64,000 bases of DNA from Eledone cirrhosa. Its lineage: Eukaryota; Mollusca; Cephalopoda; Octopoda; Eledonidae. The position numbers were made by a program, and so were the translations under genes. Below are positions 12,078 to 25,255 of this stretch, one piece after another. A model generated the notes under the pieces. The model searched no databases. It worked only from the letters and a program-made list of their open reading frames with translations, and was not told where the DNA came from. Every line of letters begins with the position of its first letter. The stretch's first letter is position 1. The stretch covers positions 37,711,047-37,775,046 of the forward strand of contig OZ024748.1 of NCBI GenBank assembly GCA_964016885.1. The letters run 5' to 3'.

Positions 12078-12089
12078 TTGTTGCAATTA
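12075..12089. repeat. Palindromic monomer variant TAATTG-TTG-CAATTA
   Basis: The core TAAGTGTTGTGATTA becomes TAATTGTTGCAATTA, a perfect inverted repeat with 6-bp arms and a 3-base centre. Three substitutions fix exactly the three mismatched base pairs. The form recurs with a linked AAAGAAAGACAAAT segment at 12749, 14307, 16430, 18407, 19031, 23401 and many later sites. Such a site could bind a dimeric protein or simply be an amplified mutant monomer; the sequence cannot decide. Confidence 0.85.
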
Positions 12090-15000
12090 AAAAGAAAGAC
12101 AAATATAAAGAATGTTGCAAATGAGGTAAGTGTTGTGATTAAAAAGAAGGTAAAATATAAAAATGTTGCGAAGGAGGTAAGTGTTGTGATTTAAATGAAG
12201 GAAAAATATAAAGAATGTTGCGAAGGAGGTAAGAGTTGTGATTAAAAAGAAGGAAAAATATAAAGAATGTTGCGAAGGAGGTAAGAGTTGTGATTAAGAA
12301 GAAGGAAAAATATAAAGAATGTTGCGAAGGAGGTAAGTGTTGTGATTAAAAAGAAGTAAAAATATAAAGAATGTTTCAAAGGAGGTAAGTGTTGTGATTA
12401 AAAGAAGGAAAAATATAAAGAATGTTGCGAAGGAGGTAAGAGTTGTGATTAAAAAGAAGGAAAAATATAAAGAATGTTGCGAAGGAGGTAAGAGTTGTGA
12501 TTAAAAAGAAGGGAAAATATAAAGAATGTTGCGAAGGAGGTAAGGGTGGTGCTTAAAAAGAAAGAAAAATATAAAGAATGTTGCAAAGGAGGAAAGAGTG
12601 GTGATTAAAAAGAAAGAAAAATATAAAGAATGTTGCGAAGGAGGTAAGTGTTGTGTTTAAAAAGAAGGGAAAATATAAAGAATGTTACGAAGGAGGTAAG
12701 TGTTGTGATTAAAAGGAAGGAAAAATATAAAGGATGTTGCGAAGGAGGTAATTGTTGCAATTAAAAAGAAAGACAAATATAAAGAATGTTGCAAAGGAGG
12801 TAAGTGTTGTGATTAAAAAGAAGGTAAAATATAAAGAATGTTGCGAAGGAGGTAAGTTTCGTGATTAAAATGAAGGGAAAATATAAAGAATGTTGCGAAT
12901 GAGGTAAGAGTTGTGATTAAAAAGAAGGAAAAATATAAAGAATGTTGCGAAGGAGGTAAGAGTGCTGATTAAAAACAAGGAAAAATATAAAGAATGTTGC
13001 GAAGGAGGTAAGAGTTGTGATTAAAAAGAAGGAAAAATATAAAGAATGTTGCGAAGGAGGTAAGAGTTGTGACTAAAAAGAAGGGAAAATATAAAGAATG
13101 TTGCGAAAGAGGTAAGTGTTGTAATTAAAAATAAGGAAAAATATAAAGAATGTTGCGAAGGAGGTAAGAGTGTTGATTAAAAAGAAGGAAAAATATAAAG
13201 AATGTTGCGAAGGAGGTAAGTGTTGTGATTAAAAACAAGGAAAAATATAAAGAAATTTACGAAGGAGATAAGAGTAGTGATTAAAAAGAAGGAAAACTAT
13301 AAAGAATATTGCGAAAGAGGTAAGTGTTGTGATTAAAAAGAAGGAAAAATATAAAGAATGTTGCGAAGGAGGTAAGAGTGTTGATTAAAAAGAAGGAAAA
13401 ATAGAAAGAATGTTGTGAAGGAGGTAAATGTTGTGATTAAAAAGAAGGAAAAATATAAAGAATGTTACGAAGGAGGTAGTAGTTGTGATTAAAAAGAAGG
13501 AAAAATATAAAGAATGTTGCGAAGGAGGTAAGAGTTGTGATTAAAAAGAAGGAAAAATATAAAGAATGTTGCGAAGGAGGTAAGTGTTGTGATTAAAAAG
13601 AAGGGAAAATATAAAGAATGTTGCGAAAGAGGTAAGTGTTGTGATTAAAAATAAGGAAAAATATAAAGAATGTTGCGAAGGAGGTAAGAGTGTTGATTAA
13701 AAAGAAAGAAAAATATAAAAACGTTGCGAAGGAGGTAAGAGTTGTGATTAAAAAGAAGGAAAAATATACAGAATGCTGCGTAGAAGGTAAGTGTTGTGAT
13801 TAAAAAGAAGGAAAAAATAAAGAATGTTGCGTAGAAGGTAAGTGTTGTGATTAAAAAGAAGGAAAAATATAAAGAATGTTTCGAAGGAGGTAAGTGTTGT
13901 GATTAAAAAGAAGGAATAATATAAAGAATGTTGCGAAGTAGGTAAGAGTTGTGATTAAAAAGAAGGAAAAATATAAAAAATGTTGCGAAGGATGTAAGAG
14001 TTGTGATTAAAAGGAAGGGAAAATATAAAGAATGTTGCGAAGGAGGTAAGTGTTGTGATTAAAAAGAAGGAAAAATATAAAGAATGCTGAGAAGGAGGTA
14101 AGTGTTGTGATTAAAAGGAAGGGAAAATATAAAGAATGTGGCGAAGGAGGTAAGGGTGGTACTTAAAAAGAAAGAAAAATATAAAGAATGTTGCAAAGGA
14201 GGAAAGTGTTGTGATTAAAAAGAAGGACACATATAAAGAATATTGCGAAGGAGGTAAGTGTTGTGATTAAAAGGAAGGAAAAATATAAAGAATGTTGCGA
14301 AGGAGGTAATTGTTGCAATTATAAAGAAAGACATATAAAAATGTTGCGAAGGAGGTATGTGTTGTGATTAAAATGAAGGAAAAATATAAAGAATCCTACG
14401 AAGGAGGTAAGAGTTGTGTTTAAAACGAAGGGAAAATATAAAGAATGTTGCGAAGGAGGTAAGGGTGGTGCTTAAAAAGAAAGAAAAATATAAAGAATGT
14501 TGTAAAGGAGGAAAGAGTGGTGATTAAAAAGAAAGAAAAATATAAAGAATGTTGCGAAGGAGGTAAGTGTTGTGATTAAAAAGAAGGAAAAATATAAAGA
14601 ATGTTACGAAGGAGGTAAGTGTTGTGATTAAAAGGAAGGAAAAATATAAAGAATGTTGCGAATGAGGTAAGAGTTGTGATTAAAAAGAAGGAAAAATATA
14701 AAGAATGTTGCGAAGGAGGTAAGAGTGCTGATTAAAAACAAGGAAAAATATTAAGAATGTTGCGAAGGAGGTAAGAGTTGTGATTAAAAAGAAGGAAAAA
14801 TATAAAGAATGTTGCGAAGAAGTAAGAGTTGTGACTAAAAAGAAGGGAAAATATAAAGAATGTTGCGAAAGAGGTAAGTGTTGTGATTAAAAATAAGGAA
14901 AAATATAAAAATGTTGCGAAGGAGGTAAGACTGTTGATTAAAAAGAAGGAAAAATATAAAGAATGTTGCGAAGGAGGTAAGTGTTGTGATTAAAAAGAAG

Positions 15001-16281
15001 GAAAAATATAAAGAAATTTACGAAGGAGAAAAGAGTAGTGATTAAAAAGAAGGAAAACTATAAAGAATATTGCGAAAGAGGTAAGCGTTGTGATTAAAAA
15101 GAAGGAAAAATATAAAGAATGTTGCGAAGGAGGTAAGAGTGTTGATTAAAAAGAAGGAAAAATAGAAAGAATGTTGTGAAGGAGGTAAGTGTTGTGATTA
15201 AAAAGAAGGAAAAATATAAAGAATGTTACGAAGGAGGTAAGAGTTGTGATTAAAAAGAAGGAAAAATATAAAGAATGTTGCGAAGGAGGTAAGTGTAGAG
15301 ATTAAAAAGAAGGAAAAATATAAAGAATGTTGCGAAGGAGGTAAGAGTTGTGATTAAAAAGAAGGGAAAATATAAAGAATGTTGCGAAAGAGGTAAGTGT
15401 TGTGATTAAAAAGAAGGAAAAAATATAAAGAATGTTGCGAAGTAGGTAAGAGTGTTGATTAAAAAGAAGGTAAAATATAAAGAATATTGCGAAGGAGGTA
15501 AGAGTTGTGATTAAAAAGAAGGGAAAATATAAAGAATGGTGCGAAGGAGGTAAGAGTTGTGATTAAAAAGAAGGGAAAATATAAAGAATCTTACGAAGGA
15601 GGTAAGAGTTGTGATTAAAAAGAAGAAAAAATATAAAGAATGGTGCGAAGGAGGTAAGAGTTGTGATTAAAAAGAAGGGAAAATATAAAGAATGTTGCGA
15701 CAGAGGTAAGTGTTGTGATTAAAAATAAGAAAAAATATAAAGAATGTTGGGAAGGAGGTAAGAGTGTTGATTAAAAGGAAAGAAAAATATAAAGAACTTT
15801 GCGAAGGAGGTAAGAGTTGTGATTAAAAAGAAGGAAAAATATACAAAATGCTGCGTAGAAAGTAAGTGTTGTGATGAAAAAGAAGGAAAGATATAAAGAA
15901 TGTTGCGTAGAGGTAAGTGTTGTGATTAAAAAGAAGGAAAAATATAAAGAATGTTTCGAAGGAGGTAAGTGTTGTGATTAAAAAGAAGGAATAATATAAA
16001 GAATGTTGCGAAGTAGGTAAGAGTTGTGATTAAAAAGAAGGAAAAATATAAAAAATGTTGCGAAGGATGTAAGAGTTGTGATTAAAAGGAAGGGAAAATA
16101 TAAAGAATTTTGCGAAGGAGGTAAGTGTTGTGATTAAAAAAAAGGAAAAATATACAGAATGTTGCGAAGGAGGTAAGTGTTGTGATTAAAAGAAGGAAAA
16201 ATATAAAGAATGCTGAGAAGGAGGTAAGTGTTGTGATTAAAAGGAAGGGAAAATATAAAGAATGTTGCGAAGGAGGTAAGG

Positions 16282-16485
16282 GTGGTGCTTAAAAAGAAAG
16301 AAAAATATATAAATGTTGCAAAGGAGGAAAGAGTGGTGATTAAAAAAAAGAAAAATATAAAGAATGTTGCGAAGGAGGAAAGTGTTGTGATTAAAAGGAA
16401 GGAAAATATAAAGAATGTTGCGAAGGAGGTAATTGTTGCAATTAAAAAGAAAGACAAATATAAAAATGTTGCGAAGGAGGTAAGT
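16282..16485 (+). repeat. Run of four consecutive 51-bp monomers
   Basis: Measured from TTAAA to TTAAA, four successive monomers are 51 bp, each one base short at a different place (AATATATAAATG, TTAAAAAAAAG, GGAAAATATAAAG, AAATATAAAAATG). Since 51 is divisible by three, reading frames persist here. This gives a plus-strand open frame of 88 codons (16282-16548) with a 17-residue Lys-rich period, and a minus-strand frame of 107 codons (16134-16457). I regard both frames as products of the length change, not as genes. Confidence 0.85.
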
Positions 16486-17583
16486 GTTGGGATTAAAAAG
16501 AAGGAAAAATATAAAGAATCCTACGAAGGAGGTAAGAGTTGTGTTTAAAAAGAAGGAAAAATGTAAAGAATTTTGCGAAGGAGGTAAGTGTTGTGATTAA
16601 AAAGAAAGACAAATATAAAGAATGTTGCAAAGGAGGTAAGTGTTGTGATTAAAAAGAAGGTAAAATATAAAGAATGTTGCGAAGGAGGTAAGTTTCGTGA
16701 TTAAAATGAAGGAAAAATATAAAGAATGTTGCGAAGGAGGTAAGAGTTGTGATTAAAAAGACGGAAAAATATAAAGAATGTTGCGAAGGAGGTAAGAGTT
16801 GTGACTAAAAAGAAGGGAAAATATAAAGAATGTTGCGAAAGAGGTAAGTGTTGTGATTAAAAATAAGGAAAAATATAAAGAATGTTGCGAAGGAGGTAAG
16901 AGTTGTGATTAAAAAGAAGGAAAAATATAAAGAATGTTGCGAAGGAGGTAAGTGTTGTGATTAAAAAGAAGGAAAAATATAAAGAATGTTACGAAGGAGG
17001 TAAGTGTTGTGATTAAAAAGAAGGAAAAATATAAAGAAATTTACGAAGGAGATAAGAGTAGTGATTAAAAAGAAGGAAAACTATAAAGAATATTGCGAAA
17101 GAGGTAAGTGTTGTGATTAAAAAGAAGGAAAAATATAAAGAATGTTGCGAAGGAGGTAAGAGTGTTGATTAAAAAGAAGGAAAAATAGAAAGAATGTTGT
17201 GAAGGAGGTAAGTGTTGTGATTAAAAAGAAGGAAAAATATAAAGAATGTTACGAAGGAGGTAAGAGTTGTGATTAAAAAGAAGGAAAAATATAAAGATTG
17301 TTGCGAATGAGGTAAGTGTTGAGATTAAAAAGAAGGAAAAATATAAAGAATGTTGCGAAGGAGGTAAGAGTTGTGATTAAAAAGAAGGGAAAATATAAAG
17401 AATGTTGCGAAAGAGGTAAGTGTTGTGATTAAAAAGAAGGAAAAAATATAAAGAATGTTGCGAAGTAGGTAAGAGTGTTGATTAAAAAGAAGGTAAAATA
17501 TAAAGTATGTTGCGAAGGAGGTAAGTGTTGTGATTAAAAAGAAGGAAAAATATAAAGAAATTTACGAAGGAGGTAAGAGTGGT

Positions 17584-17592
17584 TATATAAAA
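17584..17592 (+). repeat. TATATAAAA monomer variant
   Basis: The monomer core reads GTGGTTATATAAAAAG in place of GTTGTGATTAAAAAG, which creates a canonical TATA-box-like word. The same variant occurs at 22213, 25959, 26530 and 36560. A sister form with CATATAAAAA appears between 43 and 52 kb and near 63836. No initiator, downstream gene or promoter context accompanies it, so it is best read as a marker variant rather than a promoter. Confidence 0.7.
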
Positions 17593-20500
17593 AGAAGAAA
17601 AATATAAAGAATATTGCGAAAGAGGTAAGTGTTGTGATTAAAAAGAAAGAAAAATATAAAGAATGTTGCGAAGGAGGTAAGTGTTGTGATTAAAAAGAGG
17701 GAAAATTATAAGGAAATTTACGAACGAGGTAAGAGTTGTGATTAAAAAGAAGGAAAAATATAAAGAATGTTTCGAAGGAGGTAAGTGTTGTGATTAAAAA
17801 GAAGGAAAAATATAAAGAATGTGCGAAGTAGGTAAGAGTTGAGATTAAAAAGAAGGAAAAATATAAAAAAAATGTTGCGAAGGATGTAAGAGTTGTGATT
17901 AAAAAAAAGGAAAAATATAAAGAATGTTGCGAAGGAGGTAAGTGTTGTGATTAAAAGGAAGGGAAAATATAAAGAATGCTGCGAAGGAGGTAAGTGTTGT
18001 GATTAAAAAAAAGGAAAAATATACAGAATACTGCGTAGAAGGTAAGTGTTGTGATTAAAAAGAAGGAAAAATATAAAGAATGTTGCGTAGGAGGTAAGTG
18101 TTGTGATTAAAAAGAAGGAAAAATATAAAGAATGTTTCGAAGGAGGTAAGTGTTGTGATTAAAAAGAAGGAAAAATATAAAGAATGTTGCGATGTAGGTA
18201 AGAGTTGTGATTAAAAAGAAAGAAAAATTTAAAGAATGTTGCGAAGGAGGAAAGAGTGGTGATTAAAAAGAAAGAAAAATATAAAGAATGTTGCGAAGGA
18301 GGAAAGTGTTGTGATTAAAAAGAAGGACAAATATAAAGAATATTGCGAAGGAGGTAAGTGTTGTGATTAAAAGGAAGGAAAAATATAAAGAATGTTGCGA
18401 AGGAGGTAATTGTTGCAATTAAAAAGAAAGACAAATATAAAGAATGTTGCGAAGGAGGTAAGTGTTGCGATTAAAAAGAAGGAAAAATATAAAGAATCCT
18501 ACGAAGGAGGTAAGAGTTGTGTTTAAAAAGAAGGAAAAATGTAAAGAATTTTGCGAAGGAGGTAAGTGTTGTGATTAAAAAGAAGGAAAAATATAAAGAA
18601 TGTTACGAAGGAGGTAAGTGTTGTGATTAAAAGGAAGGAAAAATATAAAGAATGTTGCGAAGGAGGTAATTGTTACAATTAAAAAGAAAGACAAATATAA
18701 AGAATGTTGCAAAGGAGGTAAGTGTTGTGATTAAAAAGAAGGACAAATATAAAGAATGTTGCAAAGGAGGTAAGAGTTGTGATTAAAAAGAAGGAAAAAT
18801 ATAAAGAATGTTGCGAAGGAGGTAAGAGTTGTGACTAAAAAGAAGGGAAAATGTAAAGAATGTTGCGAAAGAGGTAAGTGTGGTGATTAAAAATAAGGAA
18901 AAATATAAAGAATGTTGCGAAGGAGGTAAGAGTGTTGATTAAAAAGAAGAAAAAATATAAAGAATGTTGCGAAGGAGGTAAGTGTTGTGATTAAAAGGAA
19001 GGAAAAATATAAAGAATGTTGCGAAGGAGGTAATTGTTGCAATTAAAAAGAAAGACAAATATAAAAATGTTGCGAAGGAGGTAAGTGTTGTGATTAAAAA
19101 GAAGGAAAAATATAAAGAATCCTACGAAGGAGGTAAGAGTTGTGTTTAAAAATAAGGAAAAATGTAAAGAATTTTGCGAAGGAGGTAAGTGTTGTGATTA
19201 AAAAGAAGGAAAAATATAAAGAATGTTACGAAGGAGGTAATTGTTGCAATTAAAAAGAAAGACAAATATAAAGAATGTTGCAAAGGAGGTAAGTGTTGTG
19301 ATTAAAAAGAAGGTAAAATATAAAGAATGTTGCGAAGGAGGTAAGTTTCGTGATTAAAATGAAGGAAAAATATAAAGAATGTTGCGAAGGAGGTAAGAGT
19401 TGTGATTAAAAAGACGGAAAAATATAAAGAATGTTGCGAAGGAGGTAAGAGTGCTGATTAAAAACAAGGAAAAATATAAAGAATTTGCGAAGGAGGTAAG
19501 AGTTGTGATTAAAAAGAAGGAAAAATATAAAGATTGTTGCGAAGGAGGTAAGAGTTGTGACTAAAAAGAAGGGAAAATATAAAGATTGTTGCGAAAGATG
19601 TAAGTGTTGTGATTAAAAATAAGGAAAAATATAAAGAATGTTGCGAAGGAGGTAAGAGTGTTGATTAAAAAGAAGAAAAAATATAAAGAATGTTTCGAAG
19701 GAGGTAAGTGTTGTGATTAAAAAGAAGGAAAAATATAAAGAATGTTACGAAGGAGGTAAGTGTTGTGATTAAAAAGAAGGAAAAATATAAAGAAATTTAC
19801 GAAGGAGATAAGAGTAGTGATTAAAAAGAAGTAAAACTATAAAGAATATTGCGAAAGAGGTAAGTGTTGTGATTAAAAAGAAGGAAAAATATAAAGAATG
19901 TTGCGAAGGAGGTAAGAGTGTTGATTAAAAAGAAGGAAAAATAGAAAGAATGTTGTGAAGGAGGTAAGTGTTGTGATTAAAAAGAAGGAAAAAATATAAA
20001 GAATGTTGCGAAGTAGGTAAGAGTGTTGATTAAAAAGAAGGTAAAATATAAAGAATGTTGCGAAGGAGGTAAGTGTTGTGATTAAAAAGAAGGAAAAATA
20101 TAAAGAAATTTACGAAGGAGGTAAGCGTGGTGATTAAAAAGATGGTAAACTATAAAGAATATTGCGAAGGAGGTAAGTGTTGTGTTTAAAAAAAGGAAAA
20201 ATATAAACAAATTTACGAAGGAGGTAAGTGTTGTGATTAAAAAGAGGGAAGATTATAAGGAAATTTACGAACGAGGTAAGAGTTGTGATTAAAAAGAAGG
20301 AAAAATATAAAGAATGTTTCGAAGGAGGTAAGTGTTGTGATTAAAAAGAAGGAAAAATATAAAGAATGTTGCGAAGTAGGTAAGAGTTGAGATTAAAAAG
20401 AAGGAAAAATATTAAAAAAATGTTGCGAAGGATGTAAGAGTTGTGATTAAAAAAAAGGAAAAATATAAAGAATGTTGCGAAGGAGGAAAGAGTGGTGATT

Positions 20501-23500
20501 AAAAAGAAAGAAAAATATAAAGAATGTTGCGAAGGAGGAAAGTGTTGTGATTAAAAAGAAGGACAAATATAAAGAATGTTGCGAAGGAGGTAATTGTTGC
20601 AATTAAAAAGAAAGACAAATATAAAGAATGTTGCGAAGGAGGTAAGTGTTGCGATTAAAAAGAAGGAAAAATATAAAGAATCCTACGAAGGAGGTAAGAG
20701 TTGTGTTTAAAAAGAAGGAAAAATGTAAAGAATTTTGCGAAGGAGGTAAGTGTTGTGATTAAAAAGAAGGAAAAATATAAAGAATGTTACGAAGGAGGTA
20801 AGTGTTGTGATTAAAAGGAAGGAAAAATATAAAGAATGTTGCGAAGGAGGTAATTGTTGCAAATAAAAAGAAAGACAAATATAAAGAATGTTGCAAAGGA
20901 GGTAAGTGTTGTGATTAAAAAGAAGGACAAATATAAAGAATGTTGCAAAGGAGGTAAGTGTTGTGATTAAAAAGAAGGTAAAATATAAAGAATGTTGCGA
21001 AGGAGGTAAGAGTGCTGATTAAAAACAAGGAAAAATATAAAGAATGTTGCGAAGGAGGTAAGAGTTGTGATTAAAAAGAACGAAAAATATAAAGAATGTT
21101 GCGAAGGAGGTAAGAGTTGTGACTAAAAAGAAGGGAAAATGTAAAGAATGTTGCGAAAGAGGTAAGTGTTGTGATTAAAAATAAGGAAAAATATAAAGAA
21201 TGTTGCGAAGGAGGTAAGAGTTGTGACTAAAAAGAAGGGAAAATATAAAGAATGTTGCGAAAGAGGTAAGTGTTGTGATTAAAAATAAGGAAAAATATAA
21301 AGAATGTTGCGAAGGAGGTAAGAGTGTTGATTAAAAAGAAGAAAAAATATAAAGAATGTTGCGAAGGAGGTAAGTGTTGTGATTAAAAAGAAGGAAAAAT
21401 ATAAAGAATGTTACGAAGGAGGTAAGTGTTGTGATTAAAAAGAAGGAAAAATATAAAGAAATTTACGAAGGAGATAAGAGTAGTGATTAAAAAGAAGGAA
21501 AAAGATAAAGAATGTTACGAAGGAGGTAAGAGTTGTGATTAAAAAGAAGGAAAAATATAAAGAATGTTGCGAATGAGGTAAGAGTTGTGATTAAAAAGAA
21601 GGGAAAATATAAAGAATGTTGCGAAAGAGGTAAGTGTTGTGATTAAAAAGAAGGAAAAATATAAAGAATGTTGCGAAGGAGGTAAGAGTGTTGATTAAAA
21701 AGAAGGAAAAATAGAAAGAATGTTGTGAAGGAGGTAAGTGTTGTGATTAAAAAGAAGGAAAAAGATAAAGAATGTTACGAAGGAGGTAAGAGTTGTGATT
21801 AAAAAGAAGGAAAAATATAAAGAATGTTGCGAATGAGGTAAGTGTTGAGATTAAAAAGAAGGAAAAATATAAAGAATGTTGCGAAGGAGGTAAGAGTTGT
21901 GATTAAAAAGAAGGGAAAATATAAAGAATGTTGCGAAAGAGGTAAGTGTTGTGATTAAAAAGAAGGAAAAAATATAAAGAATGTTGCGATGTAGGTAAGA
22001 GTGTTGATTAAAAAGAAGGTAAAATATAAAGAATGTTGCGAAGGAGGTAAGTGTTGTGATTAAAAAGAAGGAAAAATATAAAGAAATTTACGAAGGAGGT
22101 AAGCGTGGTGATTAAAAAGATGGTAAACTATAAAGAATATTGCGAAGGAGGTAAGTGTTGTGTTTAAAAAAAGGAAAAATATAAACAAATTTACGAAGGA
22201 GGTAAGAGTGGTTATATAAAAAGAAGAAAAATATAAAGAATATTGCGAAAGAGGTAAGTGTTGTGATTAAAAAGAAAGAAAAATATAAAGAATGTTGCGA
22301 AGGAGGTAAGTGTTGTGATTAAAAAGAAGGAAAAATATAAAGAATGTTACGAAGGAGGTACGAGTTGTTATTAAAAAGAAGGAAAAATATAAAGAATGTT
22401 ACGAAGGAGGTAAGTGTTGTGATTAAAAAGAGGGAAAATTATAAGGAAATTTACGAACGAGGTAAGAGTTGTGATTAAAAAGAAGGAAAAATATAAAGAA
22501 TGTTTCGAAGGAGGTAAGTGTTGTGATTAAAAAGAAGGAAAAATATAAAGAATGTTGCGAAGTAGGTAAGAGTTGAGATTAAAAAGAAGGAAAAATATAA
22601 AAAAAATGTTGCGAAGGATGTAAGAGTTGTGATTAAAAAAAAGGAAAAATATAAAGAATGTTGCGAAGGAGGTAAGTGTTGTGATTAAAAGGAAGGGAAA
22701 ATATAAAGAATGTTGCGAAGGAGGTAAGTGTTGTGATTAAAAAAAAGGAAAAATATACAGAATGCTGCGTAGGAGGTAAGTGTTGTGATTAAAAAGAAGG
22801 AAAAATATAAAGAATGTTGCGTAGGAGGTAAGTGTTGTGATTAAAAAGAAGGAAAAATATAAAGAATGTTTCGAAGGAGGTAAGTGTTGTGATTAAAAAG
22901 AAGGAAAAATATAAAGAATGTTGCGAAGTAGGTAAGAGTTGTGATTAAAAAGAAAGAAAAATATAAAGAATGTTGCGAAGGAGGAAAGAGTGGTGATTAA
23001 AAAGAAAGAAAAATATAAAGAATGTTGCGAAGGAGGAAAGTGTTGTGATTAAAAAGAAGGACAAATATAAAGAATATTGCGAAGGAGGTAAGTGTTGTGA
23101 TTAAAAGGAAGGAAAAATATAAAGAATGTTGCGAAGGAGGTAATTGTTGCAATTAAAAAGAAAGACAAATATAAAGAATGTTGCGAAGGAGGTAAGTGTT
23201 GCGATTAAAAAGAAGGAAAAATATAAAGAATCCTACGGAGGAGGTAAGAGTTGTGTTTAAAAAGAAGGAAAAATGTAAAGAATTTTGCGAAGGAGGTAAG
23301 TGTTGTGATTAAAAAGAAGGATAAATATAAAGAATGTTACGATGGAGGTAAGTGTTGTGATTAAAAGGAAGGAAAAATATAAAGAATGTTGCGAAGGAGG
23401 TAATTGTTGCAATTAAAAAGAAAGACAAATATAAAGAATGTTGCAAAGGAGGTAAGTGTTGTGATTAAAAGGAAGGGAAAATATAAAGAATGTTGCGAAG

Positions 23501-23989
23501 GAGGTAAGTGTTGTGATTAAAAAAAAGGAAAAATATACAGAATGCTGCGTTGAAGGTAAGTGTTGTGATTAAAAAGAAGGAAATATATAAAGAATGTTGC
23601 GTAGGAGGTAAGTGTTGTGATTAAAAAGAAGGAAAGATATAAAGAATGTTTCGAAGGAGGTAAGTGTTGTGATTAAAAAGAAGGAAAAATATAAAGAATG
23701 TTGCGAAGTAGGTAAGAGTTGTGATTAAAAAGAAAGAAAAATATAAAGAATGTTGCGAAGGAGGAAAGAGTGGTGATTAAAAAGAAAGAAAAATATAAAG
23801 AATGTTGCGAAGGAGGAAAGTGTTGTGATTAAAAAGAAGGAAGAATATAAAGAATGTTGCGAAGGAGGTAAGAGTTGTGATTAAAAGGAAGGAAAAATAT
23901 AAAGAATGTTGCGAAGGAGGTAATTGTTGCAATTAAAAAGAAAGACAAATATAAAGAATGTTGCAAAGGAGGTAAGTGTTGTGATTAAA

Positions 23990-25255
23990 AAGAAGGGAAA
24001 ATGTAAAGAATGTTGCGAAAGAGGTAAGTGTTGTGATTAAAAATAAGGAAAAATATAAAGAATGTTGCGAAGGAGGTAAGAGTTGTGATTAAAAAGAAGG
24101 AAGAATATAAAGAATGTTGCGAAGGAGGTAGGAGTTGTGACTAAAAAGAAGGGAAAATATAAAGAATGTTGCGAAAGAGGTAAGTGTTGTGATTAAAAAT
24201 AAGGAAAAATATAAAGAATGTTGCGAAGGAGGTAAGAGTGTTGATTAAAAAGAAGGAAAAATATAAAGAATGTTGCGAAGGAGGTAAGTGTTGTGATTAA
24301 AAAGAAGGAAAAATATAAATAATGTTACGAAGGAGGTAAGTGTTCTGATTAAAAAGAAGGAAAAAAATAAAGAAATTTGCGAAGGAGATAAGAGTAGTGA
24401 TTAAAAAGAAGGAAAACTATAAAGAATATTGCGAAAGTGGTAAGTGTTGTGATTAAAAAGAAGGAAAAATATAAAGAATGTTGCGAAGGAGGTAAGAGTG
24501 TTGATTAAAAAGAAGGAAAAATAGAAAGAATGTTGTGAAGGAGGTAAGTGTTGTGATTAAAAAGAAGGAAAAATATAAAGAATGTTGCGAAGGAGTAAAG
24601 AGTGGTGATTAAAAAGAAAGAAAAATATAAAGAATGTTGCGAAGGAGGAAAGTGTTGTGATTAAAAAGAAGGACAAATATAAAGAATATTGCGAAGGAGG
24701 TGAGTGTTGTGATTAAAAGGAAGGAAAAATATAAAGAATGTTGCGAAGGAGGTAATTGTTGCAATTAAAAAGAAAGACAAATATAAAGAATGTTGCGAAG
24801 GAGGTAAGTGTTGCGATTAAAAAGAAGGAAAAATATAAAGAATCCTACGAAGGAGGTAAGAGTTGTGTTTAAAAAGAAGGAAAAATGTAAAGAATTTTGC
24901 GAAGGATGTAAGTGTTGTGATTAAAAAGAAGGAAAAATATAAAGAATGTTACGAAGGAGGTACGTGTTGTGATTAAAAGGAAGGAAAAATATAAAGAATG
25001 TTGAGAAGGAGGTAATTGTTGCAATTAAAAAGAAAGACAAATATAAAGAATGTTGCAAAGGAGGTAAGTGTTGTGATTAAAAAGAAGGTAAAATATAAAG
25101 AATATTGCGAAGGATGTAAGTTTTGTGATTAAAAAGAAGGAAAAATATAAAGAATGTTGCGAAGGAGGTAAGAGTGCTGATTAAAAACAAGGAAAAATAT
25201 AAAGAATGTTGCGAAGGAGGTAAGAGTTGTGATTAAAAAGAAGGAAAAATATAAA
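23990..25255 (+). repeat. Block duplicated at +3,328 bp, copy 1
   Basis: The sequence from the GGGAAAATGTAAAG marker at 23995 matches that at 27323, and the rare TGTTCTGATT monomer at 24341 matches 27669, both 3,328 bp apart, exactly 64 x 52. The match fails near 25255/28583, where copy 1 moves to an AAATAATGTTACG monomer. Upstream, the corresponding offset is 3,484, so three monomers were gained or lost between the copies. Confidence 0.85.

Larger units (their letters stand above)
12078..23990 (+). repeat. Mosaic of related HOR blocks, spacing 1.7-2.8 kb
   Basis: No single clean period holds here, but ordered sets of variant monomers return. The GAGATAAGAGTAGTG-type monomer lies at 13265, 15026, 17049, 19805 and 21471 (steps 1761, 2023, 2756, 1666). 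The GTTTCGTG monomer lies at 12856, 16692 and 19345. A GATGGTAAAC monomer lies at 20141 and 22119 (1,978 bp). GAGGGAA lies at 17697, 20244 and 22430. Offsets between neighbouring markers often differ by whole monomers, so the blocks share ancestry but have gained and lost units. Confidence 0.8.

Noticed and set aside
13861..13890. CENP-B box in the TTTCGAAGG monomer variant
   Set aside because: It matches the TTCG half and the central A of the known box, but the required CGGG half reads TAAG in every example I checked.
16282..16548. Plus-strand 88-codon Lys/Val-rich frame with a 17-residue repeat
   Set aside because: It arises from a chance run of 51-bp monomers and ends as soon as 52-bp units resume. 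No start context, domain or conservation supports a protein.
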